This document shows, piece after piece, positions 32,661 to 42,523 of a stretch of DNA of 64,000 nucleotides (its first letter is position 1; each line of letters begins with the position of its first letter). The DNA is from Microlunatus panaciterrae (GTDB lineage Bacteria; Actinomycetota; Actinomycetes; Propionibacteriales; Propionibacteriaceae). A model generated the notes under the pieces. It searched no databases. It was not told the origin of the DNA and worked only from the letters and a program-made list of their open reading frames with translations. The position numbers were made by a program, and so were the translations under genes. The DNA lies in assembly GCF_016907535.1 (NCBI RefSeq), contig NZ_JAFBCF010000001.1:1612001-1676000 (forward strand). The letters are read 5' to 3'.

Positions 32661-33236
32661 TCACGAGAGCCGCTCGAGGGCCAGGTTCAACTCCAGTACG
32701 TTCACGGCTGGTTCGCCCAGGATGCCAAGCATGCGTCTCTGGGTGTGCGCCGCGACCAACCGCTCCACCTCAGCAGGCGGCAACCTCCGCGCACGCGCCA
32801 CCCGGGCCGCCTGGAGTTGCGCGTACGCGGGAGAGATCGCCGGGTCGAGGCCACTGCCGGAGGCCGTGACCGCGTCAGCTGGGACCTTGTCGGGACTGAC
32901 ACCCTCCCGTCGCGCGATCTCGACCCGACGGGCCCTCACTAGAGTGGTGAGCCGCAGGCTGTTGGGGCCGAGATTCGACCCCGAGCTGGCGGTCGGGTCG
33001 TAGCCGCTGCCTGCGGCGGACGGCCGTGGCAGGAACCATCGGTCACCGGTGAACCGCTGACCGATGAAGCTGGAGCCCACTACTGCGCCCCGGTACGACA
33101 CGAGGCTGCCGTTGGCCTGGCTGGGAAAGCCGAGCTGGGCGACTCCGGTGATCAACAGGGGGTAGGCCAGACCAAGGAGCAGGGTGAAGGCGGCCAGCAC
33201 TCGCAGTCCGGCGAGTGACTGACGGAGCAGATTCAT
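32661..33236 (-). CDS. kdpC: KdpC subunit of the K+-transporting P-type ATPase
   Basis: A 191-aa protein with one N-terminal membrane helix (VLAAFTLLLGLAYPLLITGVAQ) and the conserved external domain: GSSFIGQRFTGDRWFLPRPSA, SGSNLGPNS, VTASGSGLDPAISPAYAQLQAARVA and RRLPPAEVERLV. Two in-frame ATGs are present; GAGAGGGA sits 6 nt before the second (33236), which I choose. KdpC stabilises the KdpA-KdpB complex. Confidence 0.95.
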   Translation of the reverse strand: MNLLRQSLAGLRVLAAFTLLLGLAYPLLITGVAQLGFPSQANGSLVSYRGAVVGSSFIGQRFTGDRWFLPRPSAAGSGYDPTASSGSNLGPNSLRLTTLVRARRVEIARREGVSPDKVPADAVTASGSGLDPAISPAYAQLQAARVARARRLPPAEVERLVAAHTQRRMLGILGEPAVNVLELNLALERLS

Positions 33237-33266
33237 GAGCATTCCCTCTCTCTTCGGGGACGACGG

Positions 33267-35381
33267 TCAGCCGACGCCGGGAATCAGCGAGAGCAGGAGA
33301 TCCAGCAGCTTGATCGAGACGAAGGGCGCGACCAGCCCACCGATCCCGTAGACCAGCACATTGCGTCTCAGCATCCTGGAGGCCGACATCGGCCGATAGT
33401 GCACTCCGCGCAGGGCCAACGGGATGAGGCCGATGATGATCAAGGCGTTGAAGATCACCGCCGAGAGGATCGCCGAGCGCGGAGTTGCCAGCTGCATGAT
33501 GTTCAGCGCCTCGAGCCCGGGGAACATGGTGACGAACATGGCCGGAATGATGGCAAAGTACTTCGCCACGTCGTTGGCGATCGAGAAGGTGGTCAGCGCA
33601 CCTCGCGTGATCAGGAGTTGCTTGCCGATCTCGACGATCTCGATCAGCTTGGTCGGGTCGGAGTCCAGATCGATCATGTTGCCGGCCTCCTTGGCGGCCG
33701 AGGTGCCGGTGTTCATGGCCACTCCGACATCAGCCTGAGCCAGAGCCGGCGCGTCGTTGGTGCCGTCCCCGGTCATCGCCACCAACCGCCCACCCGACTG
33801 TTCCCTACGGATCAGTTCCATCTTGTCCTCTGGCTTGGCCTCCGCCAGAAAGTCGTCGACGCCGGCCTCGGCGGCGATCGCCTTGGCGGTGACGGGATTG
33901 TCACCGGTCACCATGACAGTCCGGATGCCCATGGCCCGCAGTTCGCCGAAGCGGGCCCTGATGCCGTCCTTGACGACGTCGGCCAGGTGGATGACACCCA
34001 ACACCCGTGCCCTGCCGCAACTGACCTCGCCGACGACGAGGGGCGTCCCTCCCGCCGCAGCGACCCGGTGGACGATCGAATCGATGCTCGGCTCGAGTTC
34101 TGAGGCGTCGGCAGCGGTGTCGGCCGGGTCAACATGCCCGGCCTCTGCCTCCGATCCGGATGTTCCGCCTTCCGCCGCCACCCACGCCAGCACGGCCGCA
34201 GCGGCCCCCTTGCGGACCTTCCGGCCATCTGCGAGGTCGATACCGCTCATCCTGGTTTGGGCGGTGAAGTTGATGAACTCGGCCCCCGGCAGCTCTCCCT
34301 CGTGCCGTTCCCGCAGTCCATAACGGGTCTTGCTCAACACCACCACCGACCGTCCCTCCGGCGTCGCATCGGCGAGGCTGGCGAGTTGGGCCGCGTCGGC
34401 CAGCTGGTCCTCGCGTCCACCGACCGGGATGAGTTCCACCGCCTGCCGGTTCCCCAGGGTGATCGTGCCCGTCTTGTCGAGCAGCAGGACGTTGACGTCT
34501 CCCGCCGCCTCGACGGCGCGACCCGACATCGCCAGCACGTTGCGCTGAACGAGCCGGTCCATGCCGGCGATCCCGATGGCGGAGAGCAACGCCCCTATCG
34601 TGGTCGGGATCAGACACACGAGCAGCGCCACCAGCACCACCACCGGCTGCGGCTCCCCGGAGTAGATCGACAGCGGCTGCAATGTGCTGACCGCGAGCAG
34701 GAAGATCATGGTCAGACTGACCAGCAGGATGTTCAGCGCGATCTCGTTCGGCGTCTTCTGCCGTGATGCACCCTCCACCATGGCGATCATCCGGTCCACG
34801 AAGCTCTCGCCGGGTTTCGCGGTGATGCGGACGATGATCCGGTCGGACAGCACCGTGGTCCCCCCGGTGACCGCGCATCGGTCGCCACCCGACTCACGGA
34901 TCACTGGAGCGGACTCACCGGTGATGGCCGACTCGTCTACTGTGGCAATGCCTTCGACGACGTCCCCGTCGCCGGGAATCACCTGTCCGGCCTCGACAAC
35001 CACCAGGTCGCCGATGGCGAGCGACACCGAGCTGACCAGCGACTCCCGACGGTCCTCCGAGAGCAGCCGCGCTGGGGTATCCCGCTTGGTGGCCCGCAAC
35101 GATGCCGCCTGTGCGCGCCCGCGACCCTCGGCCACCGCCTCGGCGAGGTTGGCGAAGATGACGGTGAACCAGAGCCAACCAACGATCAGCCAGGCGAACA
35201 GACTCGAGTGCACCGTCGCCAGACCGGTGCTGACTATGGCGCCGACCTCCACGACGAACATCACTGGGTTCTTGATCATCACGCGAGGGTCGAGTTTCAG
35301 CAGCGCCTGCGGCAGGTTGCGCACGAGCTGGCTCGGGTTGAACGAGACGCCCGCAGACCGAGCCCTGTCCGGTCCCGTCAT
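33267..35381 (-). CDS. kdpB: KdpB, catalytic P-type ATPase subunit
   Basis: A 704-aa P1A-type ATPase. Phosphorylation motif DKTGT (in [12 protein letters not shown]), the TGES actuator loop (ITGESAPV), KGAAAAV in the nucleotide domain, and [22 protein letters not shown] hinge motif are all present, with about seven membrane helices. KdpB hydrolyses ATP to drive K+ uptake through KdpA. Its start overlaps the kdpA stop by 4 nt. Confidence 0.97.
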   Translation of the reverse strand: MTGPDRARSAGVSFNPSQLVRNLPQALLKLDPRVMIKNPVMFVVEVGAIVSTGLATVHSSLFAWLIVGWLWFTVIFANLAEAVAEGRGRAQAASLRATKRDTPARLLSEDRRESLVSSVSLAIGDLVVVEAGQVIPGDGDVVEGIATVDESAITGESAPVIRESGGDRCAVTGGTTVLSDRIIVRITAKPGESFVDRMIAMVEGASRQKTPNEIALNILLVSLTMIFLLAVSTLQPLSIYSGEPQPVVVLVALLVCLIPTTIGALLSAIGIAGMDRLVQRNVLAMSGRAVEAAGDVNVLLLDKTGTITLGNRQAVELIPVGGREDQLADAAQLASLADATPEGRSVVVLSKTRYGLRERHEGELPGAEFINFTAQTRMSGIDLADGRKVRKGAAAAVLAWVAAEGGTSGSEAEAGHVDPADTAADASELEPSIDSIVHRVAAAGGTPLVVGEVSCGRARVLGVIHLADVVKDGIRARFGELRAMGIRTVMVTGDNPVTAKAIAAEAGVDDFLAEAKPEDKMELIRREQSGGRLVAMTGDGTNDAPALAQADVGVAMNTGTSAAKEAGNMIDLDSDPTKLIEIVEIGKQLLITRGALTTFSIANDVAKYFAIIPAMFVTMFPGLEALNIMQLATPRSAILSAVIFNALIIIGLIPLALRGVHYRPMSASRMLRRNVLVYGIGGLVAPFVSIKLLDLLLSLIPGVG

Positions 35382-37036
35382 GACAGCCCCTCGGCTATCG
35401 GCCCCAACGCCAGGGCTGGGAAGAAAGTGAGTGCGGTCACGATCAGGGCCGTGCCGACGTGCAGGCCGACGAACAACGGCGTCTGGGTCGGCAGCGTCCC
35501 GGCATTCTCGGCTCGCCGTTGCTGCTGCGCAAGCGAGCCGGCCAGGGCCAGCACCAGAGCGATCAGCCCGAACCGGCCGATCAGCATGACGATCCCGAGG
35601 CCGACGTTGTAGAACGGTGTGTCGGCACCCAGACCGGCGAACGCGGACCCGTTGTTGTTCGCCGCAGAGGTGAAGGCGTAGAGCATCTCGGACAGACCAT
35701 GGGGCCCCGGATTGAGCCTGGAATCCCGCCCCATGGGTGTCACCGCCGCCACAGCGACCCCGACCAGCAGCACAGCGGGCATGGCGAGGCAGTACAAGGC
35801 GACGTAGGTGATCTCCGCCCGGCGGACCCGTTTGCCCAGGAACTCAGGCGTTCGCCCCACCATCAGACCTGCGAGGAACACGGTCAGGATGGCGAGCACG
35901 ACCAGCCCGAAAAGGCCCGAGCCGACCCCGCCGGGCGACACCTCCCCGAGCATCATGTTCAGCATCAGCACCGCACCACCGAGCCCGGTGAAGCTGGAGT
36001 GCATGCTGTCGACGGCGCCGCTCGACGTGGCTGTGGTGCTGGTCGCGAAAAGTACTGACGACGGGATGCCGAACCGGGTTTCCTTGCCCTCCATGGCCGC
36101 ACCGGCCAGCTGCAGCGCTGTCCCCCGGTGGCTCGCCTCCATGGCCCAGAGCGCGATCAGCGAACCCAACCAGAGCACCGAAACGAAGCCCAACGCTGCA
36201 TACCCCTGACGCATCCGTCCGACCATGCGTCCAAAGGTCCGGGTCAGGCACACCGGGATCAGCAGCTCCAGGAAGATCGCCAGCAGATTGGTGACCGCGT
36301 TCGGGTTCTCGAACGGGTGACTGGAGTTGGCGTTGAAGAATCCTCCCCCGTTGGTGCCGAGCTGCTTGATGACCTCCTGGGAGGCGACGGGCCCGGCGGG
36401 AAGCTGCTGTGTTCCGCCGGTCAGGGTGGTGATCTCGCGGACACCTGCGAGGTTCTGGATGACGCCGCCAGCCGCCAGCGCCAGGCCGAAGATCACCGCG
36501 AGCGGCAGCAGGATCCGTACGATGCCGCGGGTCAGGTCGGTCCAGAAGTTGCCAACGCCGCCACCCTCACTCGCCAGCCCGCGAATGAGCGCCATCGCGG
36601 CACACAGTCCGACCGCTGCAGACGCGAAGTTCTGCACCGTCAGCCCTGCCATCTGAGCCAGGTATCCCAACGAGGCCTCACCCGAGTAGGACTGCCAATT
36701 GGTGTTGGTCACGAATGACACCGCGGTGTTCCACGCCAGGGTCGGTTCCAGTCCCCGGTGGCCGAGCGAGAGCGGGAGAAACCGCTGCAGTCTTAACAGG
36801 CCATACAGGCACACCACCGACGCTGCGGAGAACCCCAGCAGGGACAGCAGGTAGTTGTACCAGCGCTGGTCCGCATCCGGGTCGACGCGCACCACTCGAT
36901 AGAGGACACGCTCTGCGGCGAGGTGCCGTTCGGAGGTGAACACTCGAGCCATGTAGTCACCGAGCGGTACGTAGGCCACTCCGAGCAGCAGCACCAGGAG
37001 CGCGATCTGCAGAACCCCGGCCACAGTCGCAGTCAT
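35378..37036 (-). CDS. kdpA: KdpA, K+-channel-like subunit
   Basis: A 552-aa membrane protein with about ten helices. The four selectivity-filter-like loops of the SKT superfamily can be seen ([61 protein letters not shown]). It binds and passes K+ in the Kdp complex. The ATG overlaps the kdpF stop region. Confidence 0.97.
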   Translation of the reverse strand: MTATVAGVLQIALLVLLLGVAYVPLGDYMARVFTSERHLAAERVLYRVVRVDPDADQRWYNYLLSLLGFSAASVVCLYGLLRLQRFLPLSLGHRGLEPTLAWNTAVSFVTNTNWQSYSGEASLGYLAQMAGLTVQNFASAAVGLCAAMALIRGLASEGGGVGNFWTDLTRGIVRILLPLAVIFGLALAAGGVIQNLAGVREITTLTGGTQQLPAGPVASQEVIKQLGTNGGGFFNANSSHPFENPNAVTNLLAIFLELLIPVCLTRTFGRMVGRMRQGYAALGFVSVLWLGSLIALWAMEASHRGTALQLAGAAMEGKETRFGIPSSVLFATSTTATSSGAVDSMHSSFTGLGGAVLMLNMMLGEVSPGGVGSGLFGLVVLAILTVFLAGLMVGRTPEFLGKRVRRAEITYVALYCLAMPAVLLVGVAVAAVTPMGRDSRLNPGPHGLSEMLYAFTSAANNNGSAFAGLGADTPFYNVGLGIVMLIGRFGLIALVLALAGSLAQQQRRAENAGTLPTQTPLFVGLHVGTALIVTALTFFPALALGPIAEGLS

Positions 37037-37125
37037 CAGAATCTGTCCGGTTTGATCAGGGCGACGGTCAGGTAGACCAGCAGGGCGCCAGCGATGATCA
37101 AGCCGACCAGGTTCTCGATGCTCAC
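37036..37125 (-). CDS. kdpF: KdpF, 29-residue Kdp stabilising subunit
   Basis: GTG start at 37125; the product is a single membrane helix (VSIENLVGLIIAGALLVYLT then VALIKPDRF), with the typical KdpF ending 'YL..AL..PErF'. The stop touches the kdpA start, and the GTG overlaps the stop of the upstream small gene as GTGA. Too short for routine gene callers. Confidence 0.93.
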   Translation of the reverse strand: MSIENLVGLIIAGALLVYLTVALIKPDRF

Positions 37126-37274
37126 CGTCGGCCCCGCCGCAGGACGGACTGCCTGACCACGTGTGTCGGCTGGCTCTCCTGGTCCCCGGCCTGCAGACGA
37201 CCCAGGGTGCGCGCCAGCCAGGCCACCCCCACGAAGAACAGTGCAGTCAGAGCGATGAACATGGCGTCCAGCAT
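37122..37274 (-). CDS. 50-residue membrane protein at the head of the kdp operon
   Basis: Start MLDAMFIALTALFF at 37274 has GGGAGA 6 nt upstream. One membrane helix (residues 3-21, IALTALFFVGVAWLA) is followed by a polar basic tail ending RRGRR. The last codon overlaps the kdpF GTG by 4 nt (GTGA), so the two are translationally coupled. I recall small proteins of this type in front of kdpF in other actinobacteria, with no assigned role. It may assist KdpFABC assembly or regulate it. Confidence 0.8.
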   Translation of the reverse strand: MLDAMFIALTALFFVGVAWLARTLGRLQAGDQESQPTHVVRQSVLRRGRR

Positions 37275-37347
37275 CAGATCTCCCAGCAGTTGCGGCACCG
37301 GTGTACAGGTTCCAGCCAACAGCCGCCGAGATCACTGGGCCGGTCGT

Positions 37348-37396
37348 CTTGACAGGTTCTTGACGCGACCAGACCTGACCTTGGCGAGATCCTGAC
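37348..37396. promoter_or_regulatory. Four CYTGAC direct repeats in the divergent kdp promoter region
   Basis: CTTGAC at 37348 and 37359, and CCTGAC at 37374 and 37391, all in one orientation, lie between the small kdp gene (leftward) and the DUF4118 gene (rightward). Direct repeats of this kind suit an OmpR-type regulator such as KdpE. No previously defined actinobacterial KdpE box is claimed. Some copies resemble -35 elements (TTGACA). Confidence 0.4.
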
Positions 37397-37488
37397 GTGC
37401 GACGAGCCGGCAACGACTCGCTGAGCCGCATCGCCCGTCTGACCATCAGGTTTTCGTCAGGACCATTGCTTCCGTCGACCCAGACGCT

Positions 37489-37508
37489 GTTCCATAAAGT
37501 CATGGAAC
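37489..37508. promoter_or_regulatory. Inverted repeat across the start codon of the DUF4118 gene
   Basis: GTTCCAT (37489-37495) and ATGGAAC (37502-37508) are perfect inverted arms with a 6-nt spacer; the right arm contains the presumed ATG. It may be an operator, or an mRNA hairpin that hides the start codon. It could also mean that the true start is further upstream (GTG at 37397). Confidence 0.45.
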
Positions 37509-38260
37509 AGGTCATCGCCCGGCACCGGTCGGCTGTCATGGTGCTCGCCGTCGCAGTGCCCGCCCTCGCCTGCGCGCTCCTGTCCCTGCTGCGGGAGTGG
37601 GTGGAGAACACCAATGCCGCCCTCGGGTTGGTGCTGCTGGTGGTCGCCGCCGCATCCACCGGGCTGCGCTCCGCCGGGATTGTGGCGGCGCTGTCTGGCG
37701 CAGTGTCGTTCGACTATTTCCTGACGGCGCCCTACCACCGGCTGACCATCACCAACCGGGACGACATCGAAACCACACTGCTGCTGCTCGCAGTGGGCCT
37801 CGCCGTGACCGAGCTGGCCCTGTGGGGTCGACGACAGCAACATTCGGCCAGTCGGGAGCAGGGCTACCTGTCGGGGATGCTCGACACCTCCGCGACGGTT
37901 GCTGCCGGGACAACGCCGCCGAAGGACGTCATCAACCACATCTCGGCCGAACTGGTCGAGCTGCTCGACCTCGATCGCTGCCGAATCTCGACCGAGTCCG
38001 ACTCGTCGCTGCCGTCGCTGCGACCTGACGGCACCCTCGTCGGGGCGTCAGGAGAAATCGCTGTCGAGCGCGACGGGCTGCCGACCGACACCGAGATCGC
38101 CCTACCGGTACGCAGCGGTGGGGTGGTGGTCGGCAGCTTCCTGCTCACCGCCGCCAGCCACGTGGCCCGCCCCGGGCAGGAGCAGCGCCGCGTGGCGGCC
38201 GCACTGGCCGATCTGGCGGGACCGTCACTCGAGACGGGGTCGCCGTCAGCGGCGGAGTGA
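37502..38260 (+). CDS. DUF4118 (KdpD-like transmembrane sensor) protein without kinase domain
   Basis: From the ATG at 37502 the product has 252 aa (a GTG at 37397 would add 35). Three or four closely packed helices (residues about 8-100) contain the DUF4118 motif AAALSGAVSFDYFLTAPYHRLTI, almost the same as the KdpD membrane region. A GAF-like domain follows (ISAELVELLDLDRCRI ... PVRSGGVVVGSFLL). There is no HisKA or HATPase. Divergent from kdp, it could modulate KdpD or sense K+/turgor alone. Confidence 0.75.
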   Translation: MEQVIARHRSAVMVLAVAVPALACALLSLLREWVENTNAALGLVLLVVAAASTGLRSAGIVAALSGAVSFDYFLTAPYHRLTITNRDDIETTLLLLAVGLAVTELALWGRRQQHSASREQGYLSGMLDTSATVAAGTTPPKDVINHISAELVELLDLDRCRISTESDSSLPSLRPDGTLVGASGEIAVERDGLPTDTEIALPVRSGGVVVGSFLLTAASHVARPGQEQRRVAAALADLAGPSLETGSPSAAE

Positions 38261-39127
38261 TCAGATTGGGAGCGGTGCCAGCGCAGGACTCTGCACTGTT
38301 GCCGCCCCCTGTCGCGCCCCGGAACGCAGCGCGTCGCCCACCAGTCCCGAGCGGAGATAGCTGACCAGGAAGCCCGCCAGGAAGGCGTCCCCGGCGCCGT
38401 TGCTGTCCACCAGAGCGGAGATCGGTTCGGCCTCAACCTGGTGCCAACCGCCGTCTCCATCCAGCGCAGTCGCCCCGTCGGCTCCATGAGTGCAGACCAC
38501 CAGTCGCGCGCCGGCGTTAATCCGCTGCTGCATGAACACCTCCGGCTCCGGCATCCGGTCTGCGCTCAGGAACAGGTAGTCGGCGGCGTCCGCGAACTCG
38601 GCATGGAACGGGTTCACACCGTCATAGTCGTGCAGGTCGCACCAGATCGGCAGGCCCAGCTCCCTCGCCGTTCGCAGCAGCGGGCGGGATGCGTCGGCAA
38701 GGTCGATGATCACCGCGTCTGCCGCCTGCATCGCCGCCACACTGGCACTGTCATGGCGCGGGCCGTCAGGGCCCAGTTGTGACCCGTGCAGATAGATCGA
38801 CAGCCGCTGCCCGGCACTGTCCATCAGGTTGAGGTGCTGCTCGGCCCGCCCGTCGGCATCCTCCTCGATGATCAAGGACACACCTGCCGACTCCAGGGCT
38901 GACCGGATCAGCCCAGAGGGTGCGTCCGCGCCCAGCACCGTACGCAGAGTCACCTCGGCCCCCAGGTGCCGCAGGTTCAAGGCCTTGCCGGCGGAGGTGC
39001 CGCCGAGGGTCGGATAGCTGTGCCTGGCGGCCATCATCTGCGGCACCGGTTCCGGCAGATGATCAAGGAACACCAACAGGTTCCATGCCGCCGGCCCGGC
39101 GACGAAGATCCTGAGGGACTCAGCCAT
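38261..39127 (-). CDS. PfkB/ribokinase-family carbohydrate kinase
   Basis: A 288-aa protein with the N-terminal Gly-rich PfkB signature variant (TLGGTSAGKALNLRHLGAEV) and the C-terminal signature DSNGAGDAFLAGF holding the catalytic Asp and anion hole. Substrate cannot be told: relatives act on fructose, ribose, adenosine, KDG and others. Its start overlaps the previous gene by 8 nt, and its stop directly abuts that of the DUF4118 gene. A GH125 mannosidase and a ROK regulator lie upstream, so sugar phosphorylation in glycan use is likely. Confidence 0.85.
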   Translation of the reverse strand: MAESLRIFVAGPAAWNLLVFLDHLPEPVPQMMAARHSYPTLGGTSAGKALNLRHLGAEVTLRTVLGADAPSGLIRSALESAGVSLIIEEDADGRAEQHLNLMDSAGQRLSIYLHGSQLGPDGPRHDSASVAAMQAADAVIIDLADASRPLLRTARELGLPIWCDLHDYDGVNPFHAEFADAADYLFLSADRMPEPEVFMQQRINAGARLVVCTHGADGATALDGDGGWHQVEAEPISALVDSNGAGDAFLAGFLVSYLRSGLVGDALRSGARQGAATVQSPALAPLPI

Positions 39128-39743
39128 GCTGCGGTCTCCAGTCGTACCAACGGGTGGCAGCGGGAGTCCAGACGAGCAGCAGGCACAGACCGACGTAGCC
39201 GGCCAGCGGTACCCACCACCGCAGGTCCTGGTGCAGCCACCAGGCGGACCAAACGAGCGCCGCCAGCCCGGCCACCGAGAAGGCGATGCGGTGGGCCGCC
39301 CGGCGTGCCAGCACCATCAAGCCGACCACCGTCGCCGCCAGCGGGAAGCCGTACAGCGGCCAGGCCAGCCCCTCGATCATCCGCAGATGGAAACGGTTCA
39401 TGATGTGGAAGAACGCCCCCTGGACCTGGTCGGAGGTGTCCAGCTGATCGGCACCGACGGCGGCGACCAGCCAGGCGAAGCTGAGCACCACCAGCCATTG
39501 CATCGACGCTGTCACAGCCATGGTTGCGGCGACCGTGACGCCTCCTGGGCGGGGCGGTGGCTGGGGGGTCGGTCGGGCGGCGGCGGGCGCGAACGGCGGT
39601 GGCAGTGGTGCGCCGTGATAGGGCAGCACCTGCGTCGGAGGATCGGAGGGCCGTCCATAACCCATGGGCTGCCCGGAATAGCCACCGTAAGGGACGGGCG
39701 GCCGAAACTCTGGCGGGTAGCCCTGGTTGGGCGGTTGCGACAT
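39120..39743 (-). CDS. Proline-rich small multi-pass membrane protein
   Basis: Start MSQPPNQGYPPEF at 39743, 7 nt after a TACCCT -10 element; the upstream open frame is repeat DNA and is rejected. Of 207 residues, the first 70 are a Pro/Gly/Tyr-rich cytoplasmic tail (PPPFAPAAARPTPQPPP) and the rest forms four membrane helices, ending WYDWRPQHG. This architecture is frequent among actinobacterial proteins of unknown function. It overlaps the PfkB gene by 8 nt. Confidence 0.75.
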   Translation of the reverse strand: MSQPPNQGYPPEFRPPVPYGGYSGQPMGYGRPSDPPTQVLPYHGAPLPPPFAPAAARPTPQPPPRPGGVTVAATMAVTASMQWLVVLSFAWLVAAVGADQLDTSDQVQGAFFHIMNRFHLRMIEGLAWPLYGFPLAATVVGLMVLARRAAHRIAFSVAGLAALVWSAWWLHQDLRWWVPLAGYVGLCLLLVWTPAATRWYDWRPQHG

Positions 39744-39750
39744 GCCGTCC

Positions 39751-39756
39751 AGGGTA
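39751..39756 (-). promoter_or_regulatory. -10 element TACCCT of a leaderless promoter
   Basis: On the minus strand TACCCT is followed by 7 nt and the ATG at 39743, with no Shine-Dalgarno sequence. Confidence 0.5.
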
Positions 39757-39780
39757 TCGGCCTTGCGGCAGGCGCCCGGT

Positions 39781-39913
39781 GAAGAGCCGCACCGCGCTCT
39801 GCGCCCGTCGAAGAGCCCGCACCGCGCTCTGAGCCTGTCGAAGAGCCGCCCTTCGACAAGCTCAGGGCACGTGGGAGACAAGCTCAGGGCACGTGGCAGA
39901 CAAGCTCAGGGGC
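39781..39913. repeat. REP-like array between two minus-strand genes
   Basis: Two copies of the GCGCTCTGMGCCYGTCGAAGAG type, one inverted CCCTTCGACAAGCTCAGGG copy (39850-39868) and two 24-bp GACAAGCTCAGGGCACGTGG units (about 39873 and 39896). The last unit contains the stop codon of the GH125 gene (TGA of CCCCTGAGC on the minus strand). Confidence 0.85.
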
Positions 39914-41204
39914 GCATCGCGGAAGCCAGGGTGAGTCCGCCGACGTCGAGGACCAGCTCGCACATCATGGCGTTCGCCCAGGAGAACCAGGGCCGGGTGA
40001 ACTCGGTCGGATCGTCGACGTTGAAGGACTCGTGCATCTGGCCGGTGCCGGCCGTGGTGTCGCTCAGCACCTGCAGGATGCGGCGCTTCTCCCGTGGGTC
40101 CGGGGACGTCAGCCCCTCCACGGCGAGGCCGATTGGCCAGACGTTGGGACCGGGAGTGTGCGGGCTGCCGATCCCGCTCGCCGCCGTACCGCTGAAGTAG
40201 GTCGGGTTCTCCGTGCTCAGCAGCAGTGACCGGGTGGCCAGGTAGACGGGGTCCTCGACATCGACGAAGCCGGTCAGCGGCGCCGACAGCAGGCTCGGCA
40301 TGTTGGCGTCATCCATCAGCACGAAGTTGCCCAGTCCGTCTGTCTCGTAGACGAAGACGCGGCCGCGGGTCGGGTGCTCAGTGACGCCGAACCGGGCGAT
40401 GCCTGCCTCGATCGTGTCGCGCAGGGCGACCGCTCGGGCGGCCAGCCCCTCATCACCCAGCACCTGCTCGGCGATCTGGGCCAGGTAGCCGAGGGCAACC
40501 GAGGCGAACATGTTGCCCGGAATGTTGTAGTTGTAGCGACAGGCGTCGTCGCTTGGTCGGAAGGCGCTCCAGGACAGCCCGGTCCAGCCGATCGGCTCCG
40601 CGCGCCCCGCCCTCGTCAGCGTGTCACTGGCCGGACCGTGCAGCCGCTGGAAGGTGTACGAGGAGCGGTGATCATGATCGAGCTCTCGCGTCCAGAGCTC
40701 CAGGATCGCCTCGGCCGCGGGTCGGAAACGATCATCGATCACCTCCTGGCGGCCGGTGATGCGCCAGAGCCGGTGGGCCAGCTCAAGGGGATAGCACAGC
40801 GAGTCGATCTCGTACTTGCGTTCCCACACCTCGGGAAGCAGCTCGGTCACGTCGTCGTCATGGTTCCCCGGCCCCGTTGTGCGCTTGAAGGCATTGGCGT
40901 AAGGGTCCAGCACCAGGAACTCGAGCTGTCGGTGCAGAATGCCGATCAGCACATCCTGCAGCTGCGGATCATCGCCACACAAGATCAGGTACGGCCGGAT
41001 CTGCGCCGCCGGATCCCGCAGCCACATCGCTGGAATGTCGCCGGTCAGGATGAACGTCGTCCCGTCAGGCAGGCGTTCGGCGACCCGGCCGAGGTTCTCG
41101 GCCATGGACCGCTCGAACAGGTCGACCACCGGGTCGTCGTCCAGCAGCCGCCGCAGCCGCGCAACAACGCGTTGAAGATTGCCAGGATCGATACCTACCA
41201 CCAT
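39906..41204 (-). CDS. Glycoside hydrolase family 125, exo-alpha-1,6-mannosidase
   Basis: A 432-aa protein with the GH125 hallmark TGDIPAMWLRDPAAQIRPYL near residue 55-74 (catalytic Asp in this block), EIDSLCYPLELAHRLW, FRPSDDACRYNYNIPGNMF, and HESFNVDDPTEFTRPWFSWANAM near the end. GH125 enzymes are metal-independent inverting alpha-1,6-mannosidases with an (alpha/alpha)6 fold. No signal peptide is seen, so it acts on imported or internal mannosides. GGAAGG precedes the ATG. The ROK gene 53 bp upstream, in the same direction, is the likely regulator. Confidence 0.9.
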   Translation of the reverse strand: MVVGIDPGNLQRVVARLRRLLDDDPVVDLFERSMAENLGRVAERLPDGTTFILTGDIPAMWLRDPAAQIRPYLILCGDDPQLQDVLIGILHRQLEFLVLDPYANAFKRTTGPGNHDDDVTELLPEVWERKYEIDSLCYPLELAHRLWRITGRQEVIDDRFRPAAEAILELWTRELDHDHRSSYTFQRLHGPASDTLTRAGRAEPIGWTGLSWSAFRPSDDACRYNYNIPGNMFASVALGYLAQIAEQVLGDEGLAARAVALRDTIEAGIARFGVTEHPTRGRVFVYETDGLGNFVLMDDANMPSLLSAPLTGFVDVEDPVYLATRSLLLSTENPTYFSGTAASGIGSPHTPGPNVWPIGLAVEGLTSPDPREKRRILQVLSDTTAGTGQMHESFNVDDPTEFTRPWFSWANAMMCELVLDVGGLTLASAMRP

Positions 41205-41257
41205 GGAAAGCCTTCCAGATCAGGAGAAAACGAGGAACGCACAGTTGACCGCCAAGG

Positions 41258-42523
41258 TCAGCCTGCCCGCGCTCCGAGCAACAGTGCCGAGGGATTGACC
41301 GAGAAGGTGTGGTCCAGCACCAGACTCGCCGCTCCAACCGCCCCCACATCCTCTCCCAGGTCGGTGCCCGACACGCTCAGGGAATGGATGCCTCGGGCTA
41401 TGAAGCGGTCGTCCAGGTCCTGGCGTCTCTGCGGATCGAAGAAGGGCTCGAGCGGCGCCCAGTGGGGCCCTCCGAAGACGACGCGGTCGAGGTCCAACAG
41501 GTTGGCGATGTCCTCCACTACCTTGGCGATCCGATCGACCAGAGCCAGCATGATCTTTCTTGCCTCGCCATCGTCCGCCAGCGCCATCCGCGCCAGTTCG
41601 GTGAAGGCGTGCTCCACCCGCTGTCGATCGTCAAGATCGATCGTCGGGTCCAGCAGCCCAGCCGCCACCCCGAGCTGCACCAGGTAGCGCGGCTGGCTGG
41701 TCTCTCCGACGCAGCCGCGCCGACCGCAGAAACACCTCGGACCTTCAGGGTCGACGATCACGTGCCCGATCTCACCGACGTTGTGGGATGAACCTCGCAC
41801 CAGGTCGTTGTTGATCACCAGACCTGCCCCGATGCCGGTACCGAGGTAGAAGAAGACGAAGTTGCCACTGCGGCTCTCACCACCCGACCACTTCTCTGCT
41901 GCCGCTGCGGCCGTCACGTCCTTGTCCAGCAGCACCGGCAACCCAGTGGTCTCGCGCAGCGCCTCCCGCAGCGGCACCCGGTGCCAGCCCTCCAGGTTGG
42001 GTGGATCGATGACGATGCCCTGGATGATGTCGACCGGCCCCGGTGCGGCGATGCCGACACCGACGATGCGGTTGCGTTCGATCCCGGCCTTGGTCACCAG
42101 CCGTTCAATCTCGGTGGCCATTCGGCGGATGATGACTGAGGGGTTGATCCTGGCCGGTGTGACGCGGCGACTGCGCGCCACCGTCCTGCCGGTCAGATCC
42201 AAGATCACATAGGTGATCACCGCAGGATCGAGGTGGACGCCGACTGCGTACTGCCCGGTCGGCTCGAGCTCGAGCAGGGTTCGGGGTTTGCCACGGGCGA
42301 CGGGTGCCCGGCTGCCTTCGCGCACCAGGCCAGCTCTGAGCAGCTGGCGGGCGATGTTGCTGATCGACTGGGCGGACAGCCCCGTCATCTCGGCCAGCTC
42401 GACCCGGCTGATTCCGCTGCGACTGCGGCGGATGGCGTCCAGGATGACGGTCTGGTTGAAGTCACCGACACTCACCTGGTTGGCGCCCCGTGGCGAGATT
42501 CCCCCGTCGGTCAGATCTCTCAT
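41258..42523 (-). CDS. ROK-family transcriptional repressor
   Basis: I start at MRDLTDGGISPRG (42523), giving 421 aa. The N-terminal winged HTH (SRVELAEMTGLSAQSISNIARQLLRAGLV) is followed by the ROK sugar-binding ATPase-like fold: GVGIAAPGPVD, DKDVTAAAAAEKW, FFYLGTGIGAG, and the zinc motif GHVIVDPEGPRCFCGRRGCVGE. ROK repressors lose DNA binding when a sugar (or its phosphate) binds. An inverted repeat about 170 bp upstream is a good operator. Likely target: itself and the GH125 gene. Confidence 0.9.
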   Translation of the reverse strand: MRDLTDGGISPRGANQVSVGDFNQTVILDAIRRSRSGISRVELAEMTGLSAQSISNIARQLLRAGLVREGSRAPVARGKPRTLLELEPTGQYAVGVHLDPAVITYVILDLTGRTVARSRRVTPARINPSVIIRRMATEIERLVTKAGIERNRIVGVGIAAPGPVDIIQGIVIDPPNLEGWHRVPLREALRETTGLPVLLDKDVTAAAAAEKWSGGESRSGNFVFFYLGTGIGAGLVINNDLVRGSSHNVGEIGHVIVDPEGPRCFCGRRGCVGETSQPRYLVQLGVAAGLLDPTIDLDDRQRVEHAFTELARMALADDGEARKIMLALVDRIAKVVEDIANLLDLDRVVFGGPHWAPLEPFFDPQRRQDLDDRFIARGIHSLSVSGTDLGEDVGAVGAASLVLDHTFSVNPSALLLGARAG

